Numbered from the stretch's first letter, positions 26,471 through 36,055 are shown. The stretch is 64,000 nt of DNA from CADCWN01 sp046328475 (GCA_046328475.1 JAXLWN010000023.1:1-64000); one strand, 5' to 3'. A program made the numbers and translations. Notes: generated by a model not told the origin, from the sequence alone.

Positions 26471-27277
26471 ATGATTATCGAGTGGAACCACCATCTCTTC
26501 AGCAGCGACGTGGCGCGTTTTCCGTTCCATGCGCGGGCGACGTACCGGCCGGATGTGGCGCGGCTGTCGGCCGACCCGATCGGCGATTACCTGGCGCGGA
26601 TGGAGCGGGAGGGGATCGACCGGGCGGTGCTGGTCCACCCCGAGCCCTATGGCGACGACCACGCGCTGGTGCGCGAGGCGATTGCGCGGCATCCCGACCG
26701 CTTCCGGGCCTGCTCGCTCTTCTACCCGCACGACCCGGACGCCCCCGACAAGCTCCACGCGCTGGTGCGCGCGGTGCCGCAATTCGTCGCCACCCGCTTC
26801 CACGCGCATCGCGGCAAGGAGATGTATCTCGACAGCTTCGCCGATCCCGGCGTGCGCGCGATCTGGGAGCGCGCGGCGGCGATGGGGCAGATCATCGAGT
26901 TGCACATCGGGCCGAACTACGCGCAGCAGGTCGCGCGGGCGATCCGCGAGTATCCCTCGACCACGATCCTGATCGACCACCTCGCCGAGCCGGGGATGGG
27001 CAACATCGTGGAGTACATGAGCGTGCTGGAACTCGCGCAGTTCCCGCAGGTGATCATGAAGCTGTCGGGGCTGAACCACATCTCGACCGAGGCCCCGCAC
27101 TACCTCGACGTGCAGCCGCTCATTCGCGGACTCGCCGATGCCTTCGGCCCCGACCGCCTCGTCTGGGGCAGCGGCTCGCCGGGCATCATCGACGCCCACC
27201 TGCCGCACCTCTCCGAGTCCGACCGGGCGAAGATCAAGGGCGGTAATCTGGCGAAATTGCTCGATTGGGGCGCATGA
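26471..27277 (+). CDS. Amidohydrolase-2 family metal-dependent hydrolase
   Basis: A 268-residue TIM-barrel protein of the amidohydrolase-2 (lactonase/decarboxylase-like) family. The start IIEWNHHLFSSD carries the first metal-type His residues, followed by GIDRAVLVHPEPYGDD, a strand with FHAHRG, HIGPNYA, and TILIDHLAEPGMG. The C-terminal WGSGSPG replaces the more usual WGSDYP. ATG start with GGAG 9 nt upstream. Members hydrolyse lactones or decarboxylate small aromatic acids; the substrate here is unknown. The lactonase-like gene at 31.2 kb is of a different family. Confidence 0.85.
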   Translation: MIIEWNHHLFSSDVARFPFHARATYRPDVARLSADPIGDYLARMEREGIDRAVLVHPEPYGDDHALVREAIARHPDRFRACSLFYPHDPDAPDKLHALVRAVPQFVATRFHAHRGKEMYLDSFADPGVRAIWERAAAMGQIIELHIGPNYAQQVARAIREYPSTTILIDHLAEPGMGNIVEYMSVLELAQFPQVIMKLSGLNHISTEAPHYLDVQPLIRGLADAFGPDRLVWGSGSPGIIDAHLPHLSESDRAKIKGGNLAKLLDWGA

Positions 27278-27329
27278 TCCCCGCTTTCAGTGGCGCACGG
27301 AGCGGCGTTCTCGACTGACCGGTTCTCAG

Positions 27330-27770
27330 TCAGGCTGTTTCTGTGCCTTCCAGAATGCGCTTCAGTCGCCCGAAGTTTGCCTCGACATCCTTACTGAAGG
27401 ATCGGGCGATCAGCGGCTCGAACAGACGCGCGAACCCCGTGAGCTGCATCTCGCCGCTCCACTGCAGGCGAGTTCCGGTGCCATTCGGCGCGAAGCGCCA
27501 GTGCCCCTGGAATGGCGGGCCGCTCAGGCTGCGAATCTCCATGCGGCGGTTCGGTTCCAGTTCGGCGACCGTCGAGCGAATCGCGCTCGTCCCCGGCCCG
27601 GTCCGCCGTACCTCGCGGAAGGTCGTGCCGGCACGCCACGGACCCGGCTGCTCCAACTCCATCGCTACCGACGACCGATCCCACTTCGGGTGATTCACGG
27701 CGTCGGTCAGGAACGCAAAGACCTCCTCCACGGGCCGATCGATGGTGATGTCGATGGACTTCGTGATCAT
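27330..27770 (-). CDS. SRPBCC-fold (polyketide cyclase/START-like) protein
   Basis: A 146-residue protein with the Bet v1-like ligand-binding fold. Evidence is the starting strand KSIDITIDRPVEEVFAFLTD, AVNHPKWD, a central FREVRRTGPG, and the C-terminal long helix FSKDVEANFGRLKRILEG. These proteins bind hydrophobic ligands or catalyse cyclisation; most close homologues are uncharacterised. It is divergent from the MFS gene across a 180-bp gap that holds a possible -10 TAGAAT (about 27907) for the plus-strand gene. Confidence 0.88.
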   Translation of the reverse strand: MITKSIDITIDRPVEEVFAFLTDAVNHPKWDRSSVAMELEQPGPWRAGTTFREVRRTGPGTSAIRSTVAELEPNRRMEIRSLSGPPFQGHWRFAPNGTGTRLQWSGEMQLTGFARLFEPLIARSFSKDVEANFGRLKRILEGTETA

Positions 27771-27950
27771 CGCCCACTCCTCGTGCTCGAAACTACGACA
27801 CCTCGTACCTCTACTATGTGCTTCGGCCCGCCGACACGCCAGACCAATCTATGCTCACTTTCTGCTCATGCGTAACCTTCTCCCCCGGCAGCCCGGCGCG
27901 GTGCGCTAGAATAGGGCGAACGTCGATGGTGATGTGGGGGTGAGGGGACG

Positions 27951-29190
27951 ATGGCAACCGAGCGCGGCGGGCGGATGAGCGATGTGCTGCGGAACCGGCC
28001 GCTGCTGACCTTGATGCTCGGCCATTACACGGTCGATATGTACGTGGGGGTGCTGCCGGTCCTCTATCCGGTCCTGACCGGGCGCTTCTCGCTCGATTTG
28101 AAGACGGTCGGACTCCTCTCGCTGGCCTACAGCGGCATGGCGTCGCTGGCGCAGCCGCTTTTCGGCTGGATCGCCGACAAGTACGGCACGCGCTACATCG
28201 GCTTCGCCCTGAGCTGGACGGCGATCAACTTCGCGCTGATCGGCTTCGCGCCGAACTTCCCGGCCCTGCTGATCCTGGCGGCGCTCGCGGGCATCGGGTC
28301 CGGGGCCTACCACCCGCTCGGTTCGCTCAACGCCTCGGCGGTCATCCCCGAGCGTAGCCGCAACATGGCGATGTCGGCCTACGTCTCGGGCGGCACCTTC
28401 GGCGTCGCGTCGGGGCCATTAATCGGCGCGGTGCTCTTCAACTTCTTCGGCACGCGCGGCACCGCGCTGATGGTGATCCCCGGCGTGACGATCGCGATCT
28501 GGATGCTCTTCGAGATGCGGCGGATCGCGCTGCGCCGCGCGCCCGCCAGGGCGGCCGGGAGCGCCCGTCGCGAGTTGCCGTCGATCCCGGTGCTGCCGAT
28601 GCTGGCGGTGATGGGCGTGATGATGTCGCGCGCCTGGACGATGAGCAGCATCCAGGCGTTCGTCCCGACCTGGTATCAATCGCTCGGCTATGGTGCCGGA
28701 TTCTACGGCCCGCTCGCCACCGTCGTCGTGCTCGCCAGCGCCTTCGGCGCGATCGGCACCGGCTCGCTCGCCGACCGCTACGGACGCCGCGCGGTGATGT
28801 TCGTCTCCCTGGTGCTGACGATCCCGGCCATCCTGCTCTTCGTGCAGTTCACCGGCCCGATCGCCTTCCTCACCGGCGCGCTGGTCGGCTTCCGGCCGCC
28901 TCTACTGGTCCGCTGATGCTGGTGATGGCGCAGCAGTTGATGGCGGGTCGCGCAGCGCTCCGGGCTCATCCTCGGCCTCGGCTTCGTCACCGGCGCGGTC
29001 GGCGTGCCGATCACCGGGGCCTTCGCCGACGCCTTCGGCCTGGAAGCGGCGTTGCGCGCCCAGGTGATCGTCGTCCTCGCGACCCTCGCGATCACCGCCT
29101 TCCTCCCCACCGAGGCGCAGATGCGCGACCACCATCGCCGCGCCCAGCAGGTGCTCGCGCCATCGTCGGGCGCGGCGGACTTGATGACGG
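27951..29190 (+). pseudogene. MFS transporter, frameshifted near its 3' end
   Basis: A 12-helix major facilitator of the fosmidomycin-resistance-like branch: MLGHYTVDMYVGVLPVLYP, SLAYSGMASLAQPLFGWIAD, GSGAYHPLGSLNASAVIP, then a second half with SLADRYGRRAVMFVS. The first frame runs to a stop at 28916. Clear continuation lies in other frames: AASTGPLMLVMAQQLMAG, then SGLILGLGFVTGAVGVPITG to about 29130. Two single-base changes (about 28893 and 28955) would restore one protein of about 400 residues. The natural stop is not certain because a repeat hairpin begins at 29187. It probably exports a small antimicrobial or metabolite. Confidence 0.8.
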
Positions 29191-29231
29191 TTGTTGCAGG
29201 TTGCGTGGCAACCGTTTGTCGAACCTGCAAC
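29187..29231. repeat. Hairpin at the end of the MFS gene
   Basis: GTTGCAGGTT (29193-29202) pairs with AACCTGCAAC (29222-29231). ACGGTTG (29187-29193) can alternatively pair with CAACCGT (29209-29215). It may be a small palindromic repeat or a terminator with competing folds. Confidence 0.5.
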
Positions 29232-29255
29232 CTGCCTGAACTCACGAGGTACCCC

Positions 29256-29962
29256 ATGCCCTCCCCCTCCTCCTCTCCGTCAACGTTGGCTTGCCGCGCG
29301 AACTGCCGCCGCCGCCGAAGGGGTGGCGCGGCGATCCGCCGTGGCGTTCGCGGATGAGCGGCATCTTCAAGGAGCCGGTGGTGGGCGCGGTCTGGGTTGG
29401 TGCGACGAATCTGGCGGGAGATGCGCAGGCCGACCGCAAGGATCACGGCGGTGCCGACAAGGCGGTGAATGTCTATTCCGCCGACCACTTCCCCGACTGG
29501 CGGCTGCGCCTCGACCGGCCCGACCTGACCAACGGCGCGTTCGGCGAGAACTTCACCGTCGCCGGGCTCGATGAGGAGACGGTCTGCATCGGCGACATCT
29601 TCGCTATCGGCGACGTGCGCGTGCAGGTGACCCAGCCGCGCCAGCCCTGCTGGAAGCTCGCGCGCAAGTGGGATGTCAAGGATCTCGTCGTGCAGGTCGA
29701 GGAATTGTCTCGCACCGGCTGGTATCTGCGCGTCCTGCACGAGGGCCACGTCGAAGCGGGCCTGCCGATCACCCTGCTCGAACGCCCACACCCCGAATGG
29801 ACCATCGCCCGCGCCTACGCCACCATGCGCGCCCGCCACGACGACCCGGCGACCGCCGCCGCCCTCGCCGCCTGCCCGGCCCTCTCCGAAGACTGGCAAG
29901 CGCTCGTGGCCCCGCCAAAGCCGACGAAGCGGCCCTGCGCCAAGCGATGGGGCGTCGCCTGA
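29256..29962 (+). CDS. MOSC-domain protein (YiiM-like)
   Basis: A MOSC domain, which uses a conserved Cys for molybdenum/sulfur chemistry or detoxification: GAVWVGATNLAGDAQADRKDH, GGADKAVNVYSADHF, GAFGENFTVAGLDEETV, and the Cys-containing TQPRQPCWKLARK. YiiM-like proteins reduce N-hydroxylated compounds. Family members begin with a short LLSVNVGLPRELP strand that is present here but one frame off the nearest ATG (29256), so one indel near 29262 is likely; the unbroken frame opens at TTG 29291. The C-terminus also changes frame versus an alternative AKADEAALRQAM ending near 29930. The core domain is intact. Confidence 0.82.
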
Positions 29963-29988
29963 TCGTGAGCCGACGGGCAACGTACTGC

Positions 29989-31021
29989 CTACGTCAGCCG
30001 CACCATCGCCTTGATCACCCCCGTCTCTGGTCGCGTCCAGTCGCCGAAGCGCTCGACCGCTTCCTCCGGTGTCGCAAGATCCTGGCTGATCCAGGCGGTC
30101 GTCGCGATCCGCCCGACCTCGATCGCGGCGATGATCCGGGTGATGTCGGCGGCGGTGGCGTTGCGCGAGGCGAGCAGAGTGATCTCGCGACGGTGGAATT
30201 CGGGGTCGTTGAAGGTGATCTCGGCCTGGACCAGCCCCACGAAGACGAGCTTGCCGCCGTGCGCGACGAAGTTGAACGAGCCCATCATCGAGCGGGCGCT
30301 GCCGGTGGCGTCGAAGACGACGGTCGGCAGTTCGCCATCGGTCAGCGCCCGCACCTCTTCCAGCAGCCCCCGGCCCGGCCTGGATGGTCTGCTCGATGCC
30401 GAGTTCGCGGCGGCAAAAGGCGAGCCGTCCCGCGTCGAGGTCGGTGGCGATCACGCGCGCCCCGGCGTCCTTGGCGAAAACCATCGTGGAGAGGCCGATC
30501 GGCCCCGCGCCGACCACCAGCGCCCATTCCCCCGGCCCGATCGTCGCCCGGCTGACCGCGTGCGCGCCGATGCCGAGCATCTCCACCAGCGCCAGTTGCT
30601 CGTAGGAGAGGGTCGGCGCGGGGTGCAGTTTGCCGAGCGGCAGCGCGATCGCCTCGCGCATCCCGCCATCGGTGTGGACCCCGAGCGTTTGCAGCGCGAC
30701 GCAGCAGTTCGTCTTGCCGCGACGACACGCCACGCAGACGCCGCAATTCAGATACGGCTCCACCGCGCAGCGGGCGCCGACCGCGATCCGCCCGGCCGGG
30801 TCGCCGCCCGGCCCGAGTGCCAGCACCTCCACCCCCAATTCGTGCCCCAGGATGCGCGGGTAGCTGAAAAACGGCTGCTCGCCTTTAAACGCGTGGAGAT
30901 CGGTGCCGCAGACGCCGATCCGGTGGACCCGCACGATCGCCTCGCCCGGTCCCGGCCCGGCGGGCGGCGGCGTCTCGGTCAGCGACAGCCGCCCCGGCTG
31001 ATCGAGGACGATGGTCTGCAT
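29989..31021 (-). pseudogene. Zinc-dependent alcohol/polyol dehydrogenase (MDR family), one frameshift
   Basis: A medium-chain dehydrogenase like L-threonine or L-idonate dehydrogenase. ATG 31021 follows AAGGAG. Catalytic zinc motifs IGVCGTDLHAF and LGHELGVEV are present, as is the structural zinc cluster with four Cys (CGVCVACRRGKTNCC), then the NAD motif VVGAGPIGLS. At about 30365 the frame shifts and the protein continues RALTDGELPTVVFDATGS to the end VRLT. One base indel restores about 343 residues. It is divergent from the SMP-30 gene (142-bp gap), and together with the lactonase and aldo/keto reductase it suggests sugar or sugar-acid oxidation. Confidence 0.85.
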
Positions 31022-31163
31022 CGGTGATCGCTCCTTCTGTAGGGTGACCGCAGTAGCGGGAACGCACGAACTCTCTCGTTGGTGCATAATCGCACAGCAT
31101 CGAGGGGCTTGCTGAAGACGATGCAGATTTCGTGCAATTTCCGAGATAGGAATGGAGGCACCG

Positions 31164-32024
31164 ATGCCCTGGATCTTCGAGCGCGTCGCCGGTCCCTATA
31201 CCTTCTCCGAGGGACCGGCCTGGACCGGACAGGCGCTGCTCTTCACCGACATCCGCTCCAGCCGGATCATGCGCTACGACCCGGCAACCGGCAGGTGCGA
31301 CGTTTTTCGCGACAACACGAACGAGGCGAACGGTCTGCACATCGACCGCGCGGGCAACCTCTACGCCTGCGAGGGGGGCGGGCGGCGCATCGTGCGCTAC
31401 GAGTGGGACGGCGGGGCGACGGTGATCGCCGATAGTTTCGAGGGGCAGCGCCTGAACAGCCCCAACGACATCACCAGCGACGCACAGGGGCGGCTCTGGT
31501 TCACCGACCCGCGCTACGGCGCGAATCGGGACGACATGGAGCTCGACCACGAGTCGATCTTCCGGCTCGATCCGCCCGCCGATGGCGCGGGCGCGTGGGC
31601 GATCACCCGCGTCACGTTCGACACCTCGCGCCCCAACGGCCTCGTCTTCTCGCCCGATGGCCGCACGCTCTACGTCGCCGAGTCGCCCCCGGCCCCGGAT
31701 GGCGCGCGGCAGTTGCGCGCCTACCCGGTCAACGATGACGGCACGCTCGGCGCGATGACCGTCCTCCACGATTTCGGGCCGCACCGGGGCATCGACGGCA
31801 TGCGCACCGACGCTGCGGGCAACATCGTCGCCTCCTGCGGTTGGACGACGAGCGGCCCCGGCCCGCGCATCGGCATCTTCGCGCCCGACGGCATGGTGCT
31901 GGAGGACCACCCGACGCCGGTCAACCCCACCAACTGCGCCTTCGGCGACGCCGATCGCCGCACTCTCTACGTCACCGGCTACGACGGCTCGCTCTTCCGC
32001 GCTCGCACCGACCGGCGCGGATAA
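31164..32024 (+). CDS. SMP-30/gluconolactonase-family lactonase
   Basis: A 286-residue six-bladed beta-propeller. The metal-site residues of the family are visible: the Glu in SEGPAWTG, the Asn in LNSPNDITSDAQGRLWFTDP-type segment, the Asn of RPNGLVFSPDG and the Asp of GIDGMRTDAAGN. Such enzymes open sugar lactones to acids. ATG 31164 is chosen because GGAGG lies 7 nt upstream; an in-frame ATG exists 12 nt earlier. It lies divergent to the zinc dehydrogenase and 100 bp upstream of an aldo/keto reductase, which fits a dehydrogenase-lactonase sugar oxidation path. Confidence 0.92.
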   Translation: MPWIFERVAGPYTFSEGPAWTGQALLFTDIRSSRIMRYDPATGRCDVFRDNTNEANGLHIDRAGNLYACEGGGRRIVRYEWDGGATVIADSFEGQRLNSPNDITSDAQGRLWFTDPRYGANRDDMELDHESIFRLDPPADGAGAWAITRVTFDTSRPNGLVFSPDGRTLYVAESPPAPDGARQLRAYPVNDDGTLGAMTVLHDFGPHRGIDGMRTDAAGNIVASCGWTTSGPGPRIGIFAPDGMVLEDHPTPVNPTNCAFGDADRRTLYVTGYDGSLFRARTDRRG

Positions 32025-32034
32025 AGGGCATTAG

Positions 32035-32106
32035 TACGGTTCGAAGGTTCGAAGGTTCGAAAGTTCGAGCCTCACAACCTTCGAACCTTCGAACCTTCGA
32101 ACCGTA
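32035..32106. repeat. Octad-unit inverted element 5' of the aldo/keto reductase
   Basis: The left arm (32035-32065) consists of GGTTCGAA units and the right arm (32076-32106) is its reverse complement with one mismatch. This gives a 31-bp stem with a 10-nt loop. The unit here is 8 nt rather than 7. It ends 7 nt before the TAGGAGG ribosome site of the next gene. Confidence 0.9.
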
Positions 32107-32123
32107 ATTCCTTAGGAGGCCCA

Positions 32124-33074
32124 ATGACCGCCGCCGCAACTCCTCTCCCGACGCGCCAGGTCGGGCGCACGAAGCTCCGCGTGCCGATCCTGGGGCTCGG
32201 CACCGCCCCGCTGCATCGCTCCGAGGATGCCGTCGCGATCGCGACCATCCATCGCGCGCTGGAGGAAGGGGTCAACTTCTTCGACTCCGCGCCGCTCTAC
32301 GGCAACGGGCGCAGCGAGCGGCTGCTCGGTGCTGCCCTGAAGGGTGTGCCGCGCGATAGCTACGTCCTCTCCACGAAGGTCGGTCGGCTGATCCCCGAGG
32401 GCGGTGGCCCCCCGCCATTCGCCTACTCGCGCGACGCCGTGCTGCGCTCGTTCGAGAGCAGCCTGGAGCGCCTGGGGATCGACCGCATCGACATCCTGCT
32501 CGTCCACGACCCCGACGACCACCCGCAAGAGGCGCTGGCGACCGCCTTCCCGACGCTCGCCGAACTGCGCAGCCAGGGCGTGATCGGCGCGATCGGCTCG
32601 GGGATGAACCAGTGGCAGATGCTGGCCCACTTCGCGCGCAACTTCGACATCGACTGCTTCCTGCTCGCCGGGCGCTACACGCTGCTGGAGCAGACCGCGC
32701 TCGACGACTTCCTGCCGCTCTGCGCGGAGAAGCAGATCAGCGTCTTCCCCGGCGGCGTCTACAACAGCGGCATCCTGGCGCTCGGCCCGGATCACCCCGC
32801 CGCGACCTACAACTACGCGCCGCCCCCGCCCGAAATCGCCGACCGCGCCCGGCAGATCGCGGCCGTCTGTGCGCGCCACGGCGTGCCGCTCCAGGTCGCC
32901 GCCGCCAACTTCCCGCTCGGCCACCCGGCGATCACCGCCCTGCTCATCGGCGGCGAGTCGCCCGAGCAGTTCTCCGGCACCGTCGCCGCCCTGCGCACGC
33001 CGATCCCCGCCGCCCTCTGGGCGGATCTGAAGTCGGAAGGACTGCTGCGCGAGGACGCGCCGACTCCGGCATAG
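32124..33074 (+). CDS. Aldo/keto reductase (sugar dehydrogenase type)
   Basis: A 316-residue aldo/keto reductase. The catalytic tetrad is visible: Asp and Tyr in FFDSAPLYGNG, Lys in STKVGRL and His in ILLVHDPDD. The sequence style (ALKGVPRDSYVLSTKVGR, MNQWQML, NYAPPPPEI, FPLGHPAITALLIGG) matches the D-threo-aldose or L-fucose dehydrogenase branch. TAGGAGG lies upstream of the ATG. It lies downstream of the SMP-30 lactonase, so oxidation of an aldose to its lactone followed by hydrolysis is a reasonable inference. Confidence 0.9.
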   Translation: MTAAATPLPTRQVGRTKLRVPILGLGTAPLHRSEDAVAIATIHRALEEGVNFFDSAPLYGNGRSERLLGAALKGVPRDSYVLSTKVGRLIPEGGGPPPFAYSRDAVLRSFESSLERLGIDRIDILLVHDPDDHPQEALATAFPTLAELRSQGVIGAIGSGMNQWQMLAHFARNFDIDCFLLAGRYTLLEQTALDDFLPLCAEKQISVFPGGVYNSGILALGPDHPAATYNYAPPPPEIADRARQIAAVCARHGVPLQVAAANFPLGHPAITALLIGGESPEQFSGTVAALRTPIPAALWADLKSEGLLREDAPTPA

Positions 33075-33108
33075 ACCAGCACGAGAGCGCGGGGAAGCCG
33101 CGTAAAGC

Positions 33109-33143
33109 ATCACCCCTCTCCACCAGAGCTGGAGAGGGGTGAT
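33109..33143. terminator. Hairpin terminator after the aldo/keto reductase
   Basis: ATCACCCCTCTCCA (33109-33122) pairs perfectly with TGGAGAGGGGTGAT (33130-33143) around a 7-nt loop. It is placed between the convergent aldo/keto reductase and the GGDEF/HD-GYP gene, so it could serve both strands. There is no strong T tract. Confidence 0.7.
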
Positions 33144-33166
33144 ATTGCGCCCTACGTAATCGCGCC

Positions 33167-35818
33167 CTACGCCGCCCCGATCTGCGCCATCCTGGTCACG
33201 TCGGACTCGCGGGGTGGCAGGAGCGAGTTGGTGACGAAGCCCATGCCCTCGGCAGGCTTCTCGGCGAAGAAGTCCGACCCCCTGGCCGCGACGATGCGAT
33301 GGAGCGCCGCCACGAGCTCCGGGTCGAAGTGGCTCCCGGCGCACCGATCCATCTCGCCGAGCGCCCACGACAACGGCCTGCCGTCCGAATAGGGGCGATT
33401 GGAGAGGATCGAATCGAGCGTGTCCGCCACGGCGATGATGCGCCCGCCCCGGCTGATCTGCGACCCGCGCTCCCCGTTCGGGTAACCGGTGCCATCGAAG
33501 CGCTCGTGGTGGTCGCCCACCATCCGCGCCACCTCGGGCAGCGCCTGCACCGCCGCGAGGAGTCGCTCGCCCGTGGCGGCGTGTTGCTTGACGACCGCGT
33601 ACTCCGCATCGGTCAGTCGGCTCGGCTTGTGGAGGATCGACTCGGGGACCGCGATCTTCCCGAGGTCGTGCAACAACCCGGCCGTGTGGAGATAGGCCAG
33701 CTCGGTCGCCGTGAGGCCCAACTCCTCGCCCAACGCCACCGCGTACTGCGCCACGCGCTCGGAGTGCCCCGCGATCGTGTTGTCGCGCGCGTCGATGATC
33801 GCGGCCACCGTCTCGATCAGTTGTCGCAGCGTCTGTTCCTTCTCCTGGTGCGCCTGCTCGACCTCGTGGTTGGCCGCCTGGAGCGACTGGATCGCCTGCT
33901 GGCTCTTGCGCGCGGAGAACGCGAGGGTGAAGCGCATGATCAGCAGCGGGACGAAGAACATCGCCGTGCCGAGCACACCGAGATAGCGGTATTCCGCGCC
34001 GAGGTAGACCCCCGTCAGGCCGAGCAAAATGGCGATCGGTGCCGACCAGAGCGAGTCGCGCAACACCATCCAGAGCGGCCGACCGGCGTGGAGGTTAATC
34101 ATCAGCGCGACGATCCCCACGTTCGTCGCGTAGAAGCCGAGGACCGCGACCGACCCGGCCAGCAGGATGCCGCCGGGGAAGGTGAGCGCAGCGCTCAGCG
34201 GGACGTAGAGCAGGCTGGCGATCGCCGCCGAGAAGGTGGGGTTGGCCGGTTTCAGCAGCTCCTTCCCCCACTGGCGCGGTTTGAAGGTCCGCACACTGTG
34301 GATGACCCCGGCGGCGAGGCTGATCAGCGGCGCTCCCTGCGGCACCAGCGCCACCGCCGCCATCGTCGCCGCGATGGTGAGGGTGAAGGAGAACCGCTGC
34401 TTGTTCAGCTCGTGGATCTGCACCTGGGCCGTCTCGGCGAGCGCGGCCAGGGCGACGAAGGGGATCAGGGCGAGCCAGAGACCATCGTGCGTGACCGCCA
34501 CGACGCTCGCGAGCGCCGCGAGGGCACCCGCGACGATGCAGCCCCACAGCGCCACATCGGCGAGCGGCGAACGGGCGGTGGGCGCGGCCGTTGCCCGGCT
34601 GCGCGGCGGCGCTGGTTGGGGTACCGACAGGCGCGGCACCGAGGGGGGAGCCCCCGCGCGGGCCACCGTGTTGCGCGTCTGCTTGGCGCGGTACATCGCC
34701 GCGTCGGCGCGCTCCATCAGCGCCGCGACGGTCGCGGCATCCTCCGGGCAGCAGGCAAAGCCGATGCTCGCGGTGCAGTAGAGCGTGGTGCCATCCGGCA
34801 GGTGGAAGGGGTGATCCTCGATGGCACGGCGCAATTCTTCACTCAGGTAAACGGCCTCGCGCGCGTCGGTGCCGCGCAGGATGGCGACAAACTCCTCGCC
34901 GCCGAACCGGGCGACCAGGTCGCCGGGGCGCATCTGCTCGCGCAGGATCCGCGCCACATCCTGGAGCACCTTGTCGCCCGCCGCGTGGCCGTAGGTGTCG
35001 TTGACCCGCTTGAAGTGATCGAGGTCGGTAAAAACCACAGCGAAGGGCTGCCGCAGGCGCTCGCTGCGCCGCACCTCCTCTTCGAGCGCCTGCTCGAAGT
35101 AGCGGACATTGTGCAGCCCCGTTTTCGCGTCAACCTGCGCCAGTTGCGACAGCTGCGCGCCGCGCGTGAGGCGGTGGGCGATCAGGAAGAGCGGGGCGAT
35201 CAGGACGAGCAGCATCGGTGCCTGGAGCCAGAGCGCCGCGACCAGCGCCCCGATGATGTTCAACAAGGCATCGCTGAGGAGCGCCGGTTGGGCCAGCGTG
35301 TCGGCCCGCGCCAGCGGCAGCTTCGACTGGCAGGCGATCACCATCCCCACGATCAGCGCCTGCGACACGGTGAAAAGGATCGCGCCGCCGAGCAACGACA
35401 GCAATTCGGCGTACGCCACGGGCAGGGCGCGGAGTACTTCGGTGCCGAGATGCGTGATCTGCATCGCCAGCGCCGTCTGCGACACGTTGAAGGCCCAGCG
35501 CACGACCGCCCCAGGCCGCTGGCGCTGCCGCCAGACATTGGGCGTGATCGCCGCGAGCGGCAGCAAGAGGAGGAGACCCGGCGGGAGAATGATCGCGCCG
35601 GCGACCAGGAAGATGTTGGTCAGCTGATAGGTCGCCCCATCGAAGGCCGACTTGATCGGGAAGCCGTGGGCGACGGTCGCGCAGAGGGCGAAGACAATCA
35701 GCGCGGGCCAGACCGCCCCAACACCCTGCGCGCCATCGAGGTCGGCCACGCTGATCGCCAACCCCACCAAAACGATGGTGATCACCCAGACGCGGGCTGC
35801 GGGTGTGTAGCGACCCAT
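33167..35818 (-). CDS. Membrane GGDEF and HD-GYP protein (cyclic-di-GMP turnover)
   Basis: A protein of about 883 residues with an unusual order: first membrane module (about residues 8-225), GGDEF domain with intact ARFGGEEF (about 235-395), second membrane module (about 430-620), then a C-terminal HD-GYP domain with LLHDLGKIAVP, DHHERFDGTGYP and DRCAGSHFDP. GGDEF domains make cyclic-di-GMP and HD-GYP domains degrade it, so the protein may be bifunctional. The two membrane modules resemble each other, suggesting fusion of two sensor proteins. ATG 35818 is preferred; the frame is open 61 codons further upstream without membrane or domain features. Confidence 0.9.
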   Translation of the reverse strand: MGRYTPAARVWVITIVLVGLAISVADLDGAQGVGAVWPALIVFALCATVAHGFPIKSAFDGATYQLTNIFLVAGAIILPPGLLLLLPLAAITPNVWRQRQRPGAVVRWAFNVSQTALAMQITHLGTEVLRALPVAYAELLSLLGGAILFTVSQALIVGMVIACQSKLPLARADTLAQPALLSDALLNIIGALVAALWLQAPMLLVLIAPLFLIAHRLTRGAQLSQLAQVDAKTGLHNVRYFEQALEEEVRRSERLRQPFAVVFTDLDHFKRVNDTYGHAAGDKVLQDVARILREQMRPGDLVARFGGEEFVAILRGTDAREAVYLSEELRRAIEDHPFHLPDGTTLYCTASIGFACCPEDAATVAALMERADAAMYRAKQTRNTVARAGAPPSVPRLSVPQPAPPRSRATAAPTARSPLADVALWGCIVAGALAALASVVAVTHDGLWLALIPFVALAALAETAQVQIHELNKQRFSFTLTIAATMAAVALVPQGAPLISLAAGVIHSVRTFKPRQWGKELLKPANPTFSAAIASLLYVPLSAALTFPGGILLAGSVAVLGFYATNVGIVALMINLHAGRPLWMVLRDSLWSAPIAILLGLTGVYLGAEYRYLGVLGTAMFFVPLLIMRFTLAFSARKSQQAIQSLQAANHEVEQAHQEKEQTLRQLIETVAAIIDARDNTIAGHSERVAQYAVALGEELGLTATELAYLHTAGLLHDLGKIAVPESILHKPSRLTDAEYAVVKQHAATGERLLAAVQALPEVARMVGDHHERFDGTGYPNGERGSQISRGGRIIAVADTLDSILSNRPYSDGRPLSWALGEMDRCAGSHFDPELVAALHRIVAARGSDFFAEKPAEGMGFVTNSLLPPRESDVTRMAQIGAA

Positions 35819-36055
35819 CCCCCCGACTCCACTTGCCAGAAATGCGCCGCGCACGCGCGCGGAATGCCGCGTTGCCCGGAGACGTGCCAGGGCCACGCCA
35901 CCACTATCAACCATAGCGGCGTGCATGGCCCGGCGTATATGGGTATTCAGTCTGGCGGCAGGCGGACAGTACGCCCTCGCCTGACGTTCCCGGCGAGACA
36001 ATCGTACCGATGCTGATTGCGGTGGCCACGCGCGCCATTGCGCCGACCGTGCTTG
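35819..36055. other. Gap between the subtilase and GGDEF/HD-GYP genes
   Basis: This 237-bp stretch has no supported gene. It lies upstream of the GGDEF/HD-GYP start and downstream of the subtilase stop, so it should hold the former's promoter. No clear hexamers were seen, and no heptad element is present. Confidence 0.4.

Noticed and set aside
33299..36016. 905-codon plus-strand frame opposite the GGDEF/HD-GYP gene
   Set aside because: Low-complexity Arg/Asp/Gly-rich shadow of a gene whose domains are clearly on the minus strand.
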